Positions 24,209 to 36,928 of a DNA stretch of 64,000 nucleotides are shown here, piece after piece. The notes under the pieces were generated by a model. It was not told the DNA's origin and did not search any database. It saw only the letters and a list, made by a program, of their open reading frames with translations. The first letter of the stretch is position 1. Each line of letters opens with the position of its first letter. The DNA lies in the NCBI RefSeq assembly GCF_002865645.1, contig NW_020194691.1, forward strand, positions 1,426,001 through 1,490,000, written 5' to 3'. Source of the DNA: Hyaloscypha bicolor E. Lineage: Eukaryota > Ascomycota > Leotiomycetes > Helotiales > Hyaloscyphaceae. The translations under genes were made by a program, and so were the position numbers.

Positions 24209-26723
24209 AGTAAATATTAGAAAGTAGTTTATTAATAAGAAGTTTACTTAGCTTATAAATACTATAGGAACTAAGATTAAAATTATTTCTATAAAAGCTT
24301 ATAGTTCTATTAGAATTATAAAATACTATTATAGCCTAATTTAATATACTTATTTTATTATTATAGCCAAAATTAATAGAATTAATAAAAATACTATATT
24401 TTAAATAGCTTTTAAGGCTATTAATAATTTTACTAGACCTAATAGTATTATTTTAATTCTCTTAGTTTATAATACTTTATCCTAAATAACTAAATATAAT
24501 ATCCTATTACTAATTATATTATAGTAATTAGTAATACTTAAGAAAATAATAATAGAAATTTAGAAGCTTTAAGCTAGATATTAGATTATAAATATCCTAA
24601 ATACCTAAAATAGTTCTAGTATTACTAATATTTATAAACTTCTCTTAAATTTGGATATTCTTATATAATATAAAGGAAATACTAGTTAATCTAGTAATTA
24701 GAATAGGCTATATAAGCTAGTAGTTATTAATAGAAAGAACTATATACTAGCTCTATTATATAGTAATATTATTTTTTACTTAATTTCTATAAAGCCCTTT
24801 TATATAGGAAATATTAAAGTTATTACTAATAGCCCCGAACCTAAACCTATTTCCGAACTTTATAATAAGGCTAAAGATAATATAGATATAATTTTTCTTA
24901 CTATTCCTGCTATTTTACTAAAATATAATAGAAAATATTCTTATAAGAATCCGAATATTATAGTATTTCTATAAGATAATAACCTATATAAGAACTCCTA
25001 TTAAGTTAAAATTATTAGTTTTCTAGAAAAGAATATATTTGAAATTATTTCTAGATCTTAGGTATTAAAAAAGATATATATTTTTAATTTCCGGTTTATT
25101 AATAAGATTAAGAATAAGAATATAGAAAGAGAATTTAAGAAATTAAGACTAGTTATCTAGGCTTATAATAATAGTAAAAAACATATAGTATTAATATAAT
25201 TACTTACTATTTAATATATTAGCCAGAGAATTATTTTTAGTATTATTACTATAATAATAAATATTATAGAGCTATATTTATATAATATCTTATAAGCTTA
25301 TATCTAATTAATAATCTTATTTAATTATAATTTTTATATTAACCTATTTTATAAGCTTACTAGAAAGCTAAATCTAAATAATAATTCGGTTCTAAAAGTT
25401 ATAAAACTATTATATAATATACCGGAAGCTAGAAACTACTAGTTTAAGATTTATTATTTCTACTATATTAATAAGCTTTCTATAAAATAATTAACTTATA
25501 ATTTTTACTTCTTCTATAATAAGTAATTCTTTAGAATTATTAGCCTTTAAACTAATAATATTCTATTTATTAGAAATAATAATTTTATAAAAATAAAGTA
25601 ATTAAAGCTCTAAAAGACTAAATTCTTAGTTAAGAAATATAAATATCTTATTATTAACTATAATCTCAAGTTTAATAGAAATATTATTTATATAAATATT
25701 ACTAGAATTATTCTTATATAGGAATACTAGTATAAAAACCTCTAAACTATTTCTATAAAAAATACTATTACTATAAATAATAGAAGTATTATTTATTAAG
25801 ATCTTTTTATTAAGAACTAATATATTACCTAATATATTAGAGAAATATATATTATATTAGTCTATTAACTAGAAGCTTTATATAACCTATTAATTATTAT
25901 TTAAGCTATTAAATCCTTAGAAACTAATATAAAAATACTTAATAAGTATATTTAATAATAAATTAAGAATATTACTAGAGAACTAAGATTTATAAAGCTA
26001 GTAAAGAAGTTCTTATATTTAATTATTTTTACGAATACTTTATTTATAAGTAATAGAGATCTCTTTTCCTAAATTAGATATATTATAGTTCTAGTAAATA
26101 GAACTAGATATACTAATATTATTTACTAGTTCTTTACTAAATATAAAAGAGTTACTAGAAGTATTCTAGCTTTGGAACTTTATAATATAGTTTATGGCTT
26201 TAATATAGGTACTTTAATTAAATCTATAATTAATAGAATACTAGAAATAGAACTATTACTAGTAGTTTATATAGATTTAAAGTTATTATATAAATATCTT
26301 ATTAAATTAGGAACTACTCGAGAAAAGCATTTAATAATTAATATAATATATTTTTATTAGATATATAAATAATAAAAGATTATAGAAATTAAATAGATTA
26401 AAGGAAAATTAAATCCTACTAATTTTATAATAAAATTAAAGCTAATAAATGCCTTCAAATACCTAATTAATATAAATACTATATAATTAGATATAAAGAA
26501 ATAGATTAAGTATAAATAGGGCAAGAAATAGATATATAAGATAAGAGAATATTATAAGAAAGGAAGTTATATATAAAAGGCTATAGCCTTTAGTATATAA
26601 TTAAAACCTCGGAAATAATATAGATATATAAAGTATTTAGGAAATCTAGTACTAGGTTAGGTTAGAGAATTTATATATAATTAGAAAGAGATATTATTTT
26701 TTATATTTTTAAAGAGTTTCTAA
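24209..26723 (+). pseudogene. copia integrase (C-part), reverse transcriptase and RNase H remnant (copy C)
   Basis: Resumes the integrase interrupted at 18,076: F-I-N-K-K-F-T-Q-L follows directly, then I-K-I-I-P-I-K-A-Y-S. Reverse transcriptase is at about 25,000-25,950. At 26,172-26,357 an intact stretch reads ...V-V-Y-I-D-L-K-L-L-Y-K-Y-L-I-K-L-G-T-T, a copia RNase H with substitutions. Stops are abundant elsewhere. Confidence 0.75.
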
Positions 26724-27023
26724 TATTAGTATAATTATTTTTTTAGGAGTTATATATATAATTACGGGATATGAGATACGGGATATAAGTAATAAAATAT
26801 AGGTAATAGGATATAAGATATAAGATATAGTTATATAATCTCATATTTTATTAGTAACTTAACTAGTAGACTAGATTTCTTTAGGCTTAGTAAATTTAAG
26901 AATTATATATTAATATTATAATACTATAATTCTTATTTCTAAATAATAATAACTTTACTAATTTTATATAAATAGTATTTCTATATTTATATAATAGTAT
27001 TATATATTACTAATAAACTAATA
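26724..27023 (+). repeat. 3' LTR of copia copy C
   Basis: 300 bp, starting TATTAGTATAATTATT and ending AATAAACTAATA, followed by the duplication CTTAT. Confidence 0.88.
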
Positions 27024-27028
27024 CTTAT

Positions 27029-27893
27029 AAATATAGAATTAAAAGAAAATTATATATATAAATAAGAATTAAAAAAAAAAGAAAAGTTTTATAAATAAAG
27101 ATATAAATAGAAATAAAGTTTAAAAAAAAGAAATATAAAAAAAAAGAATTTTATAAATAGAATTAAGACTTAAAAAAAGCTTATAAAAATAATAATATTT
27201 TTCTTATAATAAAAAAAGCTTTTTATAGATTTTAGCTAGTTTTTTTTTATAATATATACTAAGAATAAAATAAGAAAATTAATTAGATTTAATATATAAA
27301 ATAAAAGGCTAAATATTTAAATAAAAGCTTTTAAAAAAGCTAATTTCGTATATATTTATATATTATATTAATATAAGCTTATAAATATAATATAATTATA
27401 TTTTAAATTTTAAATTTTAAATTTTTTAAAAAAAATCTTAATAAATAAAAATAAAGCTTAAATAGGCTTATAAAAAAAAGCTTTATATTTAAAAATAAAA
27501 TTATTTTTTTAGATTTAAATTAAAATTAGAATAAAATTAAAAACTAATTTTAAATAAATAAATAATTATTTAATATTTTAAATCTAAGATATTTTATTTA
27601 ACTTTTTAAATTTATTATTTATATAAAAATAAAATATAAAAAAAGCTTTTAATTATAAATAAATATTTTAGTTACTATAATATAATAAATTATAGTAATT
27701 TTAAAGTTAGAACTTTTTATATATAAAAATTAGCTTTTTTATAATTTCGAAAAATAATTTCTTTTTTATATTAATTAATTAAACTTTTATAAATATAATT
27801 TATTTATATTTGTATTTTTATTATTAAATTATTAAATTATATATATATATTTTAATATATTAAATATTAGATTTTGTTTTATTCTAGTATTAT
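27029..27893. other. AT-rich spacer, no gene
   Basis: Poly-A/T-rich DNA with no coding signal between copia copy C and gypsy copy B. The last five bases, ATTAT, are the target-site duplication of copy B. Confidence 0.6.
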
Positions 27894-28153
27894 TATTATA
27901 ATTATTATAATATATAGTACTAGTAAGAGTTAGACTAGAGCTAGAAAGATATCTAGTATCTAAGTAAGGCATTTATAATTACTTAATTATTACACGTGAC
28001 CCCGAGCTTAAGCTAGTATATAGGCCCGTATATAGCTTGTAATTATTTAGATCTAAGGCTCTTTCGGGATTCTTTTCTTTCTTTAGCTTTAAATTATTAA
28101 AATAGAAATAGTCTAATTATATTTTCTAGGCCCTAGATCTTATACTCGTAATA
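27894..28153 (+). repeat. 5' LTR of gypsy copy B
   Basis: 260 bp ending CTCGTAATA; the CG near the end preserves the terminal repeat better than in copy A. Confidence 0.9.
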
Positions 28154-28419
28154 TAATTTAAAGCTTACCTATTTCTTAATCCTATAGAAAATCTAAATAA
28201 TATTTATCTAATTAGTTTTTAATAAATATAGATATAATATACTATAGCTATTTCCGAACTAATTAACTAATATTAGAATAAAAGAAAGCCCTAGAATAAC
28301 TAGGTAAGAAAGCCCTAGACTAGCCAGGTAAGTAAATAGGCTAGTAATTTTATTACTAAATAAAGATCTATAAAAAAGCAAGTTCCGGAATAATTAGGCA
28401 AGTTAGAAGAAGCTATAGT

Positions 28420-31400
28420 ATGAAATACTACTAGTATACTATTAGAAAGTAAACTAGAGCCTCTTATTAAGTCTCCTAAAGAGTCCGAGTATTCTATTAA
28501 TATTTATAATAAAAGAGATATTTTCTTCTAGAAAGTAAAAAAAGAAAAAGAACTTGCCTTATTAAAGATAAAGTTCTAAAAATTACTTCGGAACCTAGAA
28601 GCTTTATATAAAGAGATTATTAAGCTAATTCTAAAAACGTATAATATTCTTGCCTATAATAAGAATTATTATAATTAGCTAAGAGAAACTAAATAAGCCT
28701 TATAAAAGAATAAAGCTATTATTAAGAAGCTTATTATATAACCTACTAGAATAACCGGTTTCCCTACTCTAGAAAATAAATATTTAATTAAATTCTCTAA
28801 TTCTTTTATTTTTAAAGATATAACTAAAAATAGTATTACTTTTAATAATTAATTAGTTTAGATTAAGAATAAGCTCTATAGTAACTCTAATACTTATTAG
28901 ATAAAGGACCTTAAGATTATTTATATATCCGGCTATATAAATAGCTATATCCTTATACTAATTTCTTCTTACCTAAACTAGAATAATTAATATATATATA
29001 AAACTATTAGAGAACTATATACCTATCTAGAAAAGCTATATAATAACTCAAATAAGAAATATAATATTTAGTAAGTATTTAAGAAGCTATTTATAAAGAA
29101 GGGCTAGACTTTTTAGGAATTCTATATCTTATTCCTAAGGTATATAGTAAATAGAAATATTAATCTATAAGATCTTAAAAATAACCTAAATAATAAGCTT
29201 ACCTAAAAGCTTTAAGAGGCTATAGCTATATATTATAATAACCCGGCTATTTATATTATAGAGTTTATATAATACTATATTATAAATAATTAGTAAATCC
29301 GAGCTTATTATAAAAAGAAAAAACAGATATTTAAGAAAGCTAATAAAGATATAAATAAGCCAAATCCAGGAGGCGCCTCTTATATAAAGCCTGCTCCTAA
29401 GACCCTAGTAATAGATAAGCCTATTATTCTAAAGCCCGGATTCTCAGATCTTAAGTACTATAACTATAATAGATTTAGTTATATATCTAGGAACTATCTA
29501 AAGCCTAAAATAAAGTATATAAAGCAAGTTTTAGTAGCCAAACTAGTAGTACTTACTATAAGTAAACTATCTAAGGATATAGAATAAGGAAATAAGGACT
29601 CCTAAAAGAAGTTTTCTCTTTAGAGCTATATTATATAAATATAGTAAAAGTTAATTTGAGCTAATTACTAGGAAATAAAGTATTTATATTTCCTTATATA
29701 GTTAGTAATAATAGATTAGGTATTAAGACTTCTTCTCTTATTAATACTAGAGTAAATAAATATACTTTTATTAATTTCAAGTTTATAAAAATAATTAAAT
29801 AATTTCTAGATATTAAGCCTACTTAATTAGTATTATCCTATAATATAAGGGAATTTAATAGTAAATAGGCTATACCTATTACTTACTATATTAAGCTTAT
29901 ATTCTTAATTAATAAACGGAAAGTTCTAGTACTTATATTAGTTATAGGGCTAGGTAAGTATAATATAATTTTGGAATAATAATAGTTTATAAGTACTAGT
30001 ATCCTAATTAATTATAAGAATAGAAGATTAATCTAACTAGATAATTAGCCTAGAAAGAAGAATTAGAATAAGGTCCTAACTATTATATATAAGAACTTGG
30101 AATCTAGGAAAAGTAACTAGTACTAAGAAAATATAAATAAAAGAAATAAAGCTATAGCTATAGATAAGTTCTAGAAACCTTAGTTTATAAAGAGAAAACC
30201 TCCTTATTCTCTTTCTAAGCCGGACTCAGAAAGCTATATATAATAAAAGAATTAAGCTTAATATTATAGAGAAATATAAGTAGTCTTAGGAAATATAGAA
30301 GTTTCTTCTAAGCTAGAGATAAGGATATTAAACTTATATTATCTAAAAAAAAGCTATAAGATCTAGTTAAGGCCCTTAATTAATATTATAGGTATCTTAC
30401 TAGCTATTTTCTAGATAAACCTATAAAAGAAAAAGAACCTTTTCTTTATAATATTATTTTTCGAGATTAATAAAAAGCTAGAATTATAATAAGAAAACGA
30501 GTTTATTCCGGGTAAGTAATAGCTAGAAAAAATAAAGCTATAGTAGCTAGTAAGAGTTTTACTAAAGGAATTTAAAGATTTCGCAGATATTTTCTTAAAA
30601 GAAATATTAAATATCTTATTTCTATATTAATTATATAACTATAAGATTTAGATTAATAATCCCAAAGGCCTAAAGAGCCTAGAATATTTCCCGTTCTATT
30701 AATAATTAACTCATAAGCTATAGGAGATTAAGTACTTTCTTAAAAAGAACCTCTAATAAGGCTTTATTAAGCCAAGCTAGTTTCCTTTTATATTCCTAAT
30801 TCTTTTTATAAAAAAGACTAATAAAGTTCTCTAATTCTATATTAATTATTATAAGCTAAATAACTTAATATAGAAGAACTATTATTTTCTTTCTCTTATT
30901 TATAAGACTCTTATATAGCTAGCTTAAGCTAAGATCTATATAAAGCTAGATATTTAGTAAGTATTCTATTAGATCTAAATAGACCTAGAATTAGAAGAAC
31001 TTATAATATTTTATATGAGATATAGGACTTATAAGTATAAGGTTCTTTAGAAAGGCCTAACTAATAGCCCTATTATATATTAGAGATATATAAATAATAT
31101 TCTTTTTAATTACCTTAATATCTTTTATATAATTTACTTAAATAATATCCTAATTTACTCGGATAATTCCCTAGAATATAAAGACTATATATAAAAGGTT
31201 TTTTAGTAATTATAGGATACTAACCTCTAAATAAATATTAAGAAATTAGAGTTTAAAATTACTTATATAAAATATCTAGGCTTTATTATCTTTACTAGAG
31301 ATATTAAAATAAACCTAAATAAAATAGTAGTTATTAAGAACTAATAATTACTAAAGATAATTAAAGAAATATAAGGCTTTCTGGGTTTTTATAACTTTTA

Positions 31401-33740
31401 TTAGTATTTTATTACGGAATATAGCTATATAGTAAAGTTCTTAATAGCTCTAATATATAAAAGAGTTCTATTTAAATAAATAGATTAGTATTAAGAAAGT
31501 TTTACTAAGCTAAAGTAAGCTATATTCTTAGTACTAATTCTATATTACTATAACCCGAATTTCCTTATTATAATTAAAACAAATATATTAAATAGAATTA
31601 TAGCTAGTATTCTCTTATAGTAAGATCCCTAAATAGAACTCTAGTATCCGGTAGTATTTTTCTCTAAGACTATATAATTAGTAGAACTAAACTATAATAT
31701 TTATAATAAAGAGATACTTGCTATTATTCTTTTTTTAACTAAATAGTAAGTAGAGCTAGAAGGCCTATAAGAGGTACTTTTTATAATTTATTTAGATTAC
31801 TAAGCCCTTAAGTATTTTATAATTATAAAAAAGCTTTTAGTAAGATAAGCTTACTAGATAAAGTATTTTTCTTACTACTATTTTAAGCTTATATATTAGG
31901 TAGGCAAGTTAAATAAATAAGCAAATGCCCTAAATAGGAAATATAAGAATATAACTATCTAGGATAAGATAATAGTAACCTATTAAACCCAAATTCTCTT
32001 TTTATAATAAAAGATTAATAATAATATTATATAGGATTTCTAATTAGCCCTAATTAAGGCCTTTATAAGCCTAGCTTAGAAAGAAACCTAGTATAATAGT
32101 ATCTAGCTAGTAAATAAGCTATTAAGTAAAAACCGGGAGTTACCGGAGCTAGAAAAGCTATAAGATAAGGCAAGAAATAAGAAGAAAGGCACTTGGATAC
32201 TATAAAACGGCCTCTTCTTATAATATAATAAACTATTTATATCTAATAATATAATAATACCCAAAATACTCTTATATATTACTCTTATTTAGGAGGTATA
32301 TATATAGCCCCTAATAAGATACCTAGAATAAGCCAAGCTTTAATAGCTTCTTTAGGCCCGCTATTACTAGCTAGGCCAAGGTATAGATATTAATTAGTAT
32401 AGGAATAACTACTATATCTATTAATAATTCTATATTTCCAGAAATAAGAAGCCAGGGCTCTTATATTTATTACTAGTCCCTAATTACTCCTAGTAATATA
32501 TATTAGTAAATTTCAAGAAATACCTAAAGAATAGGAATAAGTATAATATAGTAATAATCTTTATTAATTATCTAGGCAAGTACCCTATTATAATTCCTAT
32601 TTAAGATATAGTAATAGCTAAAGAGTTAGTATTCCTATTTCTTACTTATATAATTTGCTAAGTTAGTATCCCGGAGACTATAATATCTAATTAAGGCCTC
32701 TAGTTTATATTAGATTTCTGGAACGAGTTTTATAAATATATTAGTATAAAGCTCAAGTTATTAATTACTAATTATTCCCAAACTAATAGCCAGATAAAGA
32801 TTATTAACTAGTATTTTAACTAATAGCTATATCCTTATATGAATTATTACTAGAATAATTAGAATAAATAAGTAGTAATAATTAACTACTAGTAAATAGC
32901 TCTGGTTTATAAGACTATAAGCCAATTCCCGTTTCTTATAGAAAAGGGCTATAAACTACGGATATTATTTAACTAGGAAACCCAAGTATAATCGGGTACC
33001 CTAAAGGAAAAGCTAAATAGACAGGAGACAAAGGCCCTAGTAATATAGTTCTATAAATTATAATAAAAGATATAGGAGAATATAATATAAATATAAGAAT
33101 ATTATATTACTTAAGCTAATAAGTACTACTAACTAGTAGACTTCGGAATAGGAAACAAGATATGAATTATTACCAAGTACTAGAAGAATAATTATCCGAG
33201 CTATAAGCTGGCTTACTAAATAAAAGAACTATATGAAATCCTGAAATAAGTAAGATATTTCTTTAGACTTAAGCTTCCGGAATTAATAAGAATATATCTG
33301 GTATTTTATATAGAGAAGCTATATAAAGACCTAGGTAATCCCCTTTCCGGATAAGCAAATCCGGAGCCTCTATTATTAGAACTATAAGACGGGGAAATAG
33401 AATATAAAGTTTAAGAGATATAAGTAGTAAAACTGCTTTATAAGAAGCTAAAGTACTAAGTCTAATAGAAAGAATAGGACCCAGATCCGGAGTAGTATCC
33501 TGCTTCCTTATTAAGTAATAGTATCCTAGCTCTTTAGAGCTTCTATAATAAAAACCCCGAATAGCTAGGACTGCCCCAGAATCTCTCCTATTAGTTAGAC
33601 TATACCAAGAATAATATATTACCGGAACCATATAATATAAACGGAAATCCTTTAAAGTTATATATAAAAGGCCCTGGCCTTTAATATATAACCTGTAACT
33701 TGGAAATTTAATAGGGATTTTCAAAGCTCGAGAATAAGCT
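28420..33740 (+). pseudogene. gag-pol remnant of gypsy copy B
   Basis: Same domain order as copy A. Zinc-knuckle remnant at about 29,455-29,500. Reverse transcriptase at about 30,780-31,300 with Y-L-N-N near 31,138-31,149. Integrase at about 32,550-32,950. Chromodomain-like end at about 33,380-33,510 (I-E-Y-K-V, then D-P-D-P-E, with TAG or TAA where Trp or Gln would be expected). The open minus-strand frame at 33,269-33,724 is antisense to this end and is not a gene. Confidence 0.82.
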
Positions 33741-33761
33741 TATTTTGAGAAAGAGAAATAA

Positions 33762-34021
33762 TATTATAGTTATTATAATATATAGTACTAGTAGAAGTTA
33801 GACTAGAGCTAGAAAGGTATCTGGTATTTGAGTAAGATATCTATAATTACCTAATTATTATATATAACCCCGAGCTTAAGCTAGTATATAGGCCCGTATA
33901 TAGCTTGCAATTATTTAGATCCGAGACTTTTTCGGGATCCTCTTCTCTCTTTAGCTTTAAATTATTAAAATAGAGATAGTCTAACTATATCTTTTAGGTT
34001 CTAGATCTTGTATTTATAATA
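33762..34021 (+). repeat. 3' LTR of gypsy copy B
   Basis: 260 bp, followed by the duplication ATTAT. Confidence 0.9.
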
Positions 34022-34307
34022 ATTATTTTATATTATATTAATATAAAATTTATATAAATATATAATTAGTTTAAAATTCTATTTTTTATTTTATTTTAAT
34101 ATTTAATATATTATTTTATTAAAATTAATAAGCTTTTAAATATAAATAATATTATTTCTTATTTATTTAAAAAAAAAAATATATATAGTATTATTAGTTA
34201 TTAAATTATATTATTAATTATTATTTTATTAATATTATAAACTTTTTTTAAAGCCTATTTTAATATAATTTTAATTCTTTATATTAGAAAATATATAAAA
34301 AGAATTT

Positions 34308-34585
34308 ATTTTAAATTTATTTTTTATAAATTTATTTTTTATAAATTTATTTTTTATAAATTTATTTTATATAAATTTATTTTTTATAAATTTATTTTTT
34401 ATAAATTTATTTTTTATAAATTTATTTTTTATAAATTTATTTTTTATAAATTTATTTTTTATAAATTTATTTTTTATTTTTTATAAATAAAAGATATTAT
34501 TTTTTATAAATAAAAGATATTATAAAATAAAAGATATTATAAAATAAAAGATATTATAAAATAAAAGATATTATAAAATAAAATA
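34308..34585. repeat. 16-bp and 17-bp AT tandem repeats
   Basis: About ten copies of a 16-bp unit (TTTTTATAAATTTATT) at about 34,308-34,470, then four to five copies of a 17-bp unit (AAAATAAAAGATATTAT) at about 34,500-34,585. Confidence 0.85.
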
Positions 34586-34889
34586 TATTATAAGAAAATA
34601 TATAATTCTTTAAAAATAACTAAAGTATTAATTATAAATATATATAAAAATATAAAAATTATAAAAATAAATAAATTAAATTAAATTTTAAAAAAATAGC
34701 TAAAAAAAATTATTATAATTAGAAATATTATTAAAAAAGCTAAATTCTTTTATATAATAATATTAAAAATAAAGTTTTTAATATTATTAAATTTAAAAAC
34801 TTAAAAGAAATTATTTTATTATAATATTTTTTTAAATATTTTTATTTAGCTAATTTAATATATTAATATTTTCAATTTTAGTAAATTAA

Positions 34890-35135
34890 TTAATTAAATT
34901 TAAAATATATATTAATTAAAGATAATTAATTAGCTAAAATATAAAAATAATTAAATAGCTAAAAAAATACTAAAAATAATTAATTAGCTAGAAAATTAAA
35001 ATAATTAAATAACTAAAAAGCATTTTATTAAATTATAATAAATAAAAACTAAAAGTAATTAACTAGCTAAATTAATTAGAATAATTAAATAACTAGAAAA
35101 TAAAAATATTTAAATAACTAAAAATATTTTATTAA
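34890..35135. repeat. minisatellite array, fully decayed (relative of array 1)
   Basis: Repeated AATTAATTAGCTAAAA-type units about 25-35 bp apart correspond to AGTTAATCGGCCGAAA with C/G replaced by T/A. The interspersed AAGCATTTTATTAAATTATAATAAA at about 35,026 matches the punctuating palindrome GCGCTTTACTAAGTTATAGTAAAG of array 1, in the same orientation. Confidence 0.6.
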
Positions 35136-36308
35136 AAATAAAAAATTAATAAAAAGAAATTATTTATTTTAATTTATTATATAAATAAATATTTTTATTA
35201 AGAAATTTTATTAAAACTTTTATTTTTTACTAATCTATTAATTTTATATTTATTAAACTAAAACTATATAAAAAGTAAATCTTTTTAAATATATTATTAT
35301 AAATATTAAATCTATAATTAGAAAATAAATTAATTAAAAAAAAGAATTAAAACTAAAAAAGTAATTAAGCTAATAATATAAAATTATATAAAATATTTTA
35401 TAAATAAAAATATTTATTAATAGAAATTAATAATTTATATTATTAAACTTTTATTATAATAAAATAAAAAAATAGTTAAATAAGATAATTAAATAAAATA
35501 ATTAGCCTAAAAAGATAATATAAAATAAAAATAATAAAAATAATTTATTAAATTAAATTAAATATAAGACTTAAATAATTCTTATTATTCTTTACTTTTT
35601 TTATTTTAATAAAATTATATAATTTTCTTTTATAATTTTATATATTTATATATTTATTTAATTATAATAGTATTATAATTTTAAAAAACTAATATTAGAA
35701 TTTGACTTTTAAAAGTATTTTTTATATTATAATAACTTTTAAGAATTTTCTAAATCTTTTATAAAATTCATATTTTTAATATTTTAATAGAAATATAAGT
35801 AATTTAAATATTTAGTTAATAAATTCCTTTATAAGCTATATTAAAAAAACTCCCGAGATTTAATACTAAACTTAATAAAGAAAAAAAACAAAGTAATAAA
35901 AGCTAAGGAAAGCTTTATAAAATATTCGAGAACCTTAAATACTAAAGAAAATAATTATAAAAAATAAATAAAAAAAATATATTATAATAAACCTATATTT
36001 TAAAAAGAAAACTAAATATATTTAATAGTTAATTTATAGTACTTTCCTTATCTAATATTATAAAAATAGGCCTATATAATAAAAAGATTAAAATAACTTA
36101 TTATAGGGTGGCTTAAAGATTAGGTTTAACTCCTAATATATTACTTCCGGTAGCTATAGCCCTTTGGCTAGTGCTTATCAAGTACTTGGAACCCAAAAAT
36201 CAATAATAATATAGTATAAGCCGCACTAATTTGCTATATAATTACTAACCGTATTTCTAAGAACTCGGAAATCTTGACTTATCCCTTTGTCTGGTAAGAT
36301 ATTACTAT

Positions 36309-36386
36309 ATTAGTAGCCGTATATGAATATTCCTAATTTAGCCAGAATATAATTTAAATTAGGGATATTCATGTGCGGCTACTAAT
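36309..36386. repeat. hairpin / MITE-like inverted repeat
   Basis: Arms of about 31 bp (36,309-36,339 and 36,356-36,386) separated by 16 bp. The outer end is ATTAGTAGCCG with its complement CGGCTACTAAT, and the inner part is ATGAATATYCCTAATTT. The arms differ mainly at CA/TG positions, as RIP would cause. No gene is inside. Confidence 0.75.
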
Positions 36387-36600
36387 TATAACGGCACTGG
36401 CTGGGGGCCAAAGGGGGGTGGCTATCACATGACTGGTTTCACCTAGCTAGCCGGCGTTTTAGTGGTTTTAGCTAGTATTTCCCTCCTTTTATCCCCTTTC
36501 CTTCTCTCTCTCCTTCTTCTCCTTAGCTTAGTATTCTCAATACATGGGATTTTCCTGGATCTTTGAGCCTTTGTACCATTGCCTCGATCCCGCCGTTACA
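36387..36600. mobile_element. solo LTR of an unidentified retrotransposon
   Basis: 214 bp with termini TATAACGGC...GCCGTTACA, a perfect 9-bp inverted repeat apart from one G-to-A change in the first TG. It is flanked by CTAAT on both sides (36,382-36,386 and 36,601-36,605). The interior is GC-balanced, with a CT-rich stretch (TTCCTTCTCTCTCTCC). It has no internal coding part and does not resemble the copia or gypsy LTRs of this window. Confidence 0.82.
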
Positions 36601-36928
36601 CTAATGTGGCAATGTCTTACTAGACGAACAGATAGTGCTTATCTCGGCTTGGAAGCTTATAAACTAATTACTTATATTTGTGAATGTATTTGCTAGGAAA
36701 CCTGGGAATTCTATACTAGTTGTGCTTTGGTACCAGCAATTATAAGGCCCAGGTGGTCTTGCACTAAGGTGCACGTGATATCGCGTTGTCAGCCGCGAGA
36801 GCAAGGCTGCCGAGCAACATCAAACACCCCCGCGATTGACGACCTATGCATGACAACGCAGATTCACTTTCAAGTCATTGAAATATTCAATTCACTATTA
36901 TCTTCCATAATAGCACGCACAAATTACT

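Larger units (their letters stand above)
14501..27023 (+). mobile_element. Ty1/copia-type LTR retrotransposon (copy C), RIP-degraded, interrupted by a gypsy element
   Basis: Two direct 300-bp LTRs (14,501-14,800 and 26,724-27,023) are flanked by the 5-bp duplication CTTAT (14,496-14,500 and 27,024-27,028). The LTR ends read TATTAG...CTAATA, as expected for TGTTAG...CTAACA after RIP. Integrase precedes reverse transcriptase, and an RNase H-like stretch (about 26,170-26,350) precedes the 3' LTR; this order is copia-type. Every domain is full of TAG/TAA stops. Removing the nested gypsy element and one TSD copy leaves about 6.39 kb, matching the uninterrupted copy at 57,264-63,651. CpA and TpG are nearly absent. 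Confidence 0.88.
27894..34021 (+). mobile_element. Ty3/gypsy-type LTR retrotransposon (copy B), RIP-degraded
   Basis: 6,128 bp, same family, orientation and LTR length (260 bp: 27,894-28,153 and 33,762-34,021) as copy A, flanked by ATTAT (27,889-27,893 and 34,022-34,026). It keeps more GC than copy A in places; its 5' LTR still has CACGTGAC where copy A reads TATATAAT. The zinc knuckle, protease, Y-L-N-N and integrase remnants align with those of copy A. The probable polypurine tract is GAGAAAGAGAAA at about 33,746-33,757. Confidence 0.92.
34027..36308. other. AT-rich DNA with satellites and a decayed minisatellite
   Basis: No gene. It contains the 16-bp and 17-bp tandem repeats near 34.3-34.6 kb and a decayed copy of minisatellite 1 near 34.9-35.1 kb. 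From about 36,100 the composition becomes balanced (GGGTGGCTTAAAGATTAGG). Confidence 0.6.

Noticed and set aside
33269..33724. Open minus-strand frame of 151 codons
   Set aside because: It is antisense to the chromodomain-like end of gypsy copy B; RIP-made AT bias opens reverse frames there.
13621..36308. Mitochondrial DNA insertion, suggested by the very high AT content
   Set aside because: Content is LTR retrotransposons with RIP-type changes; no mitochondrial genes seen.
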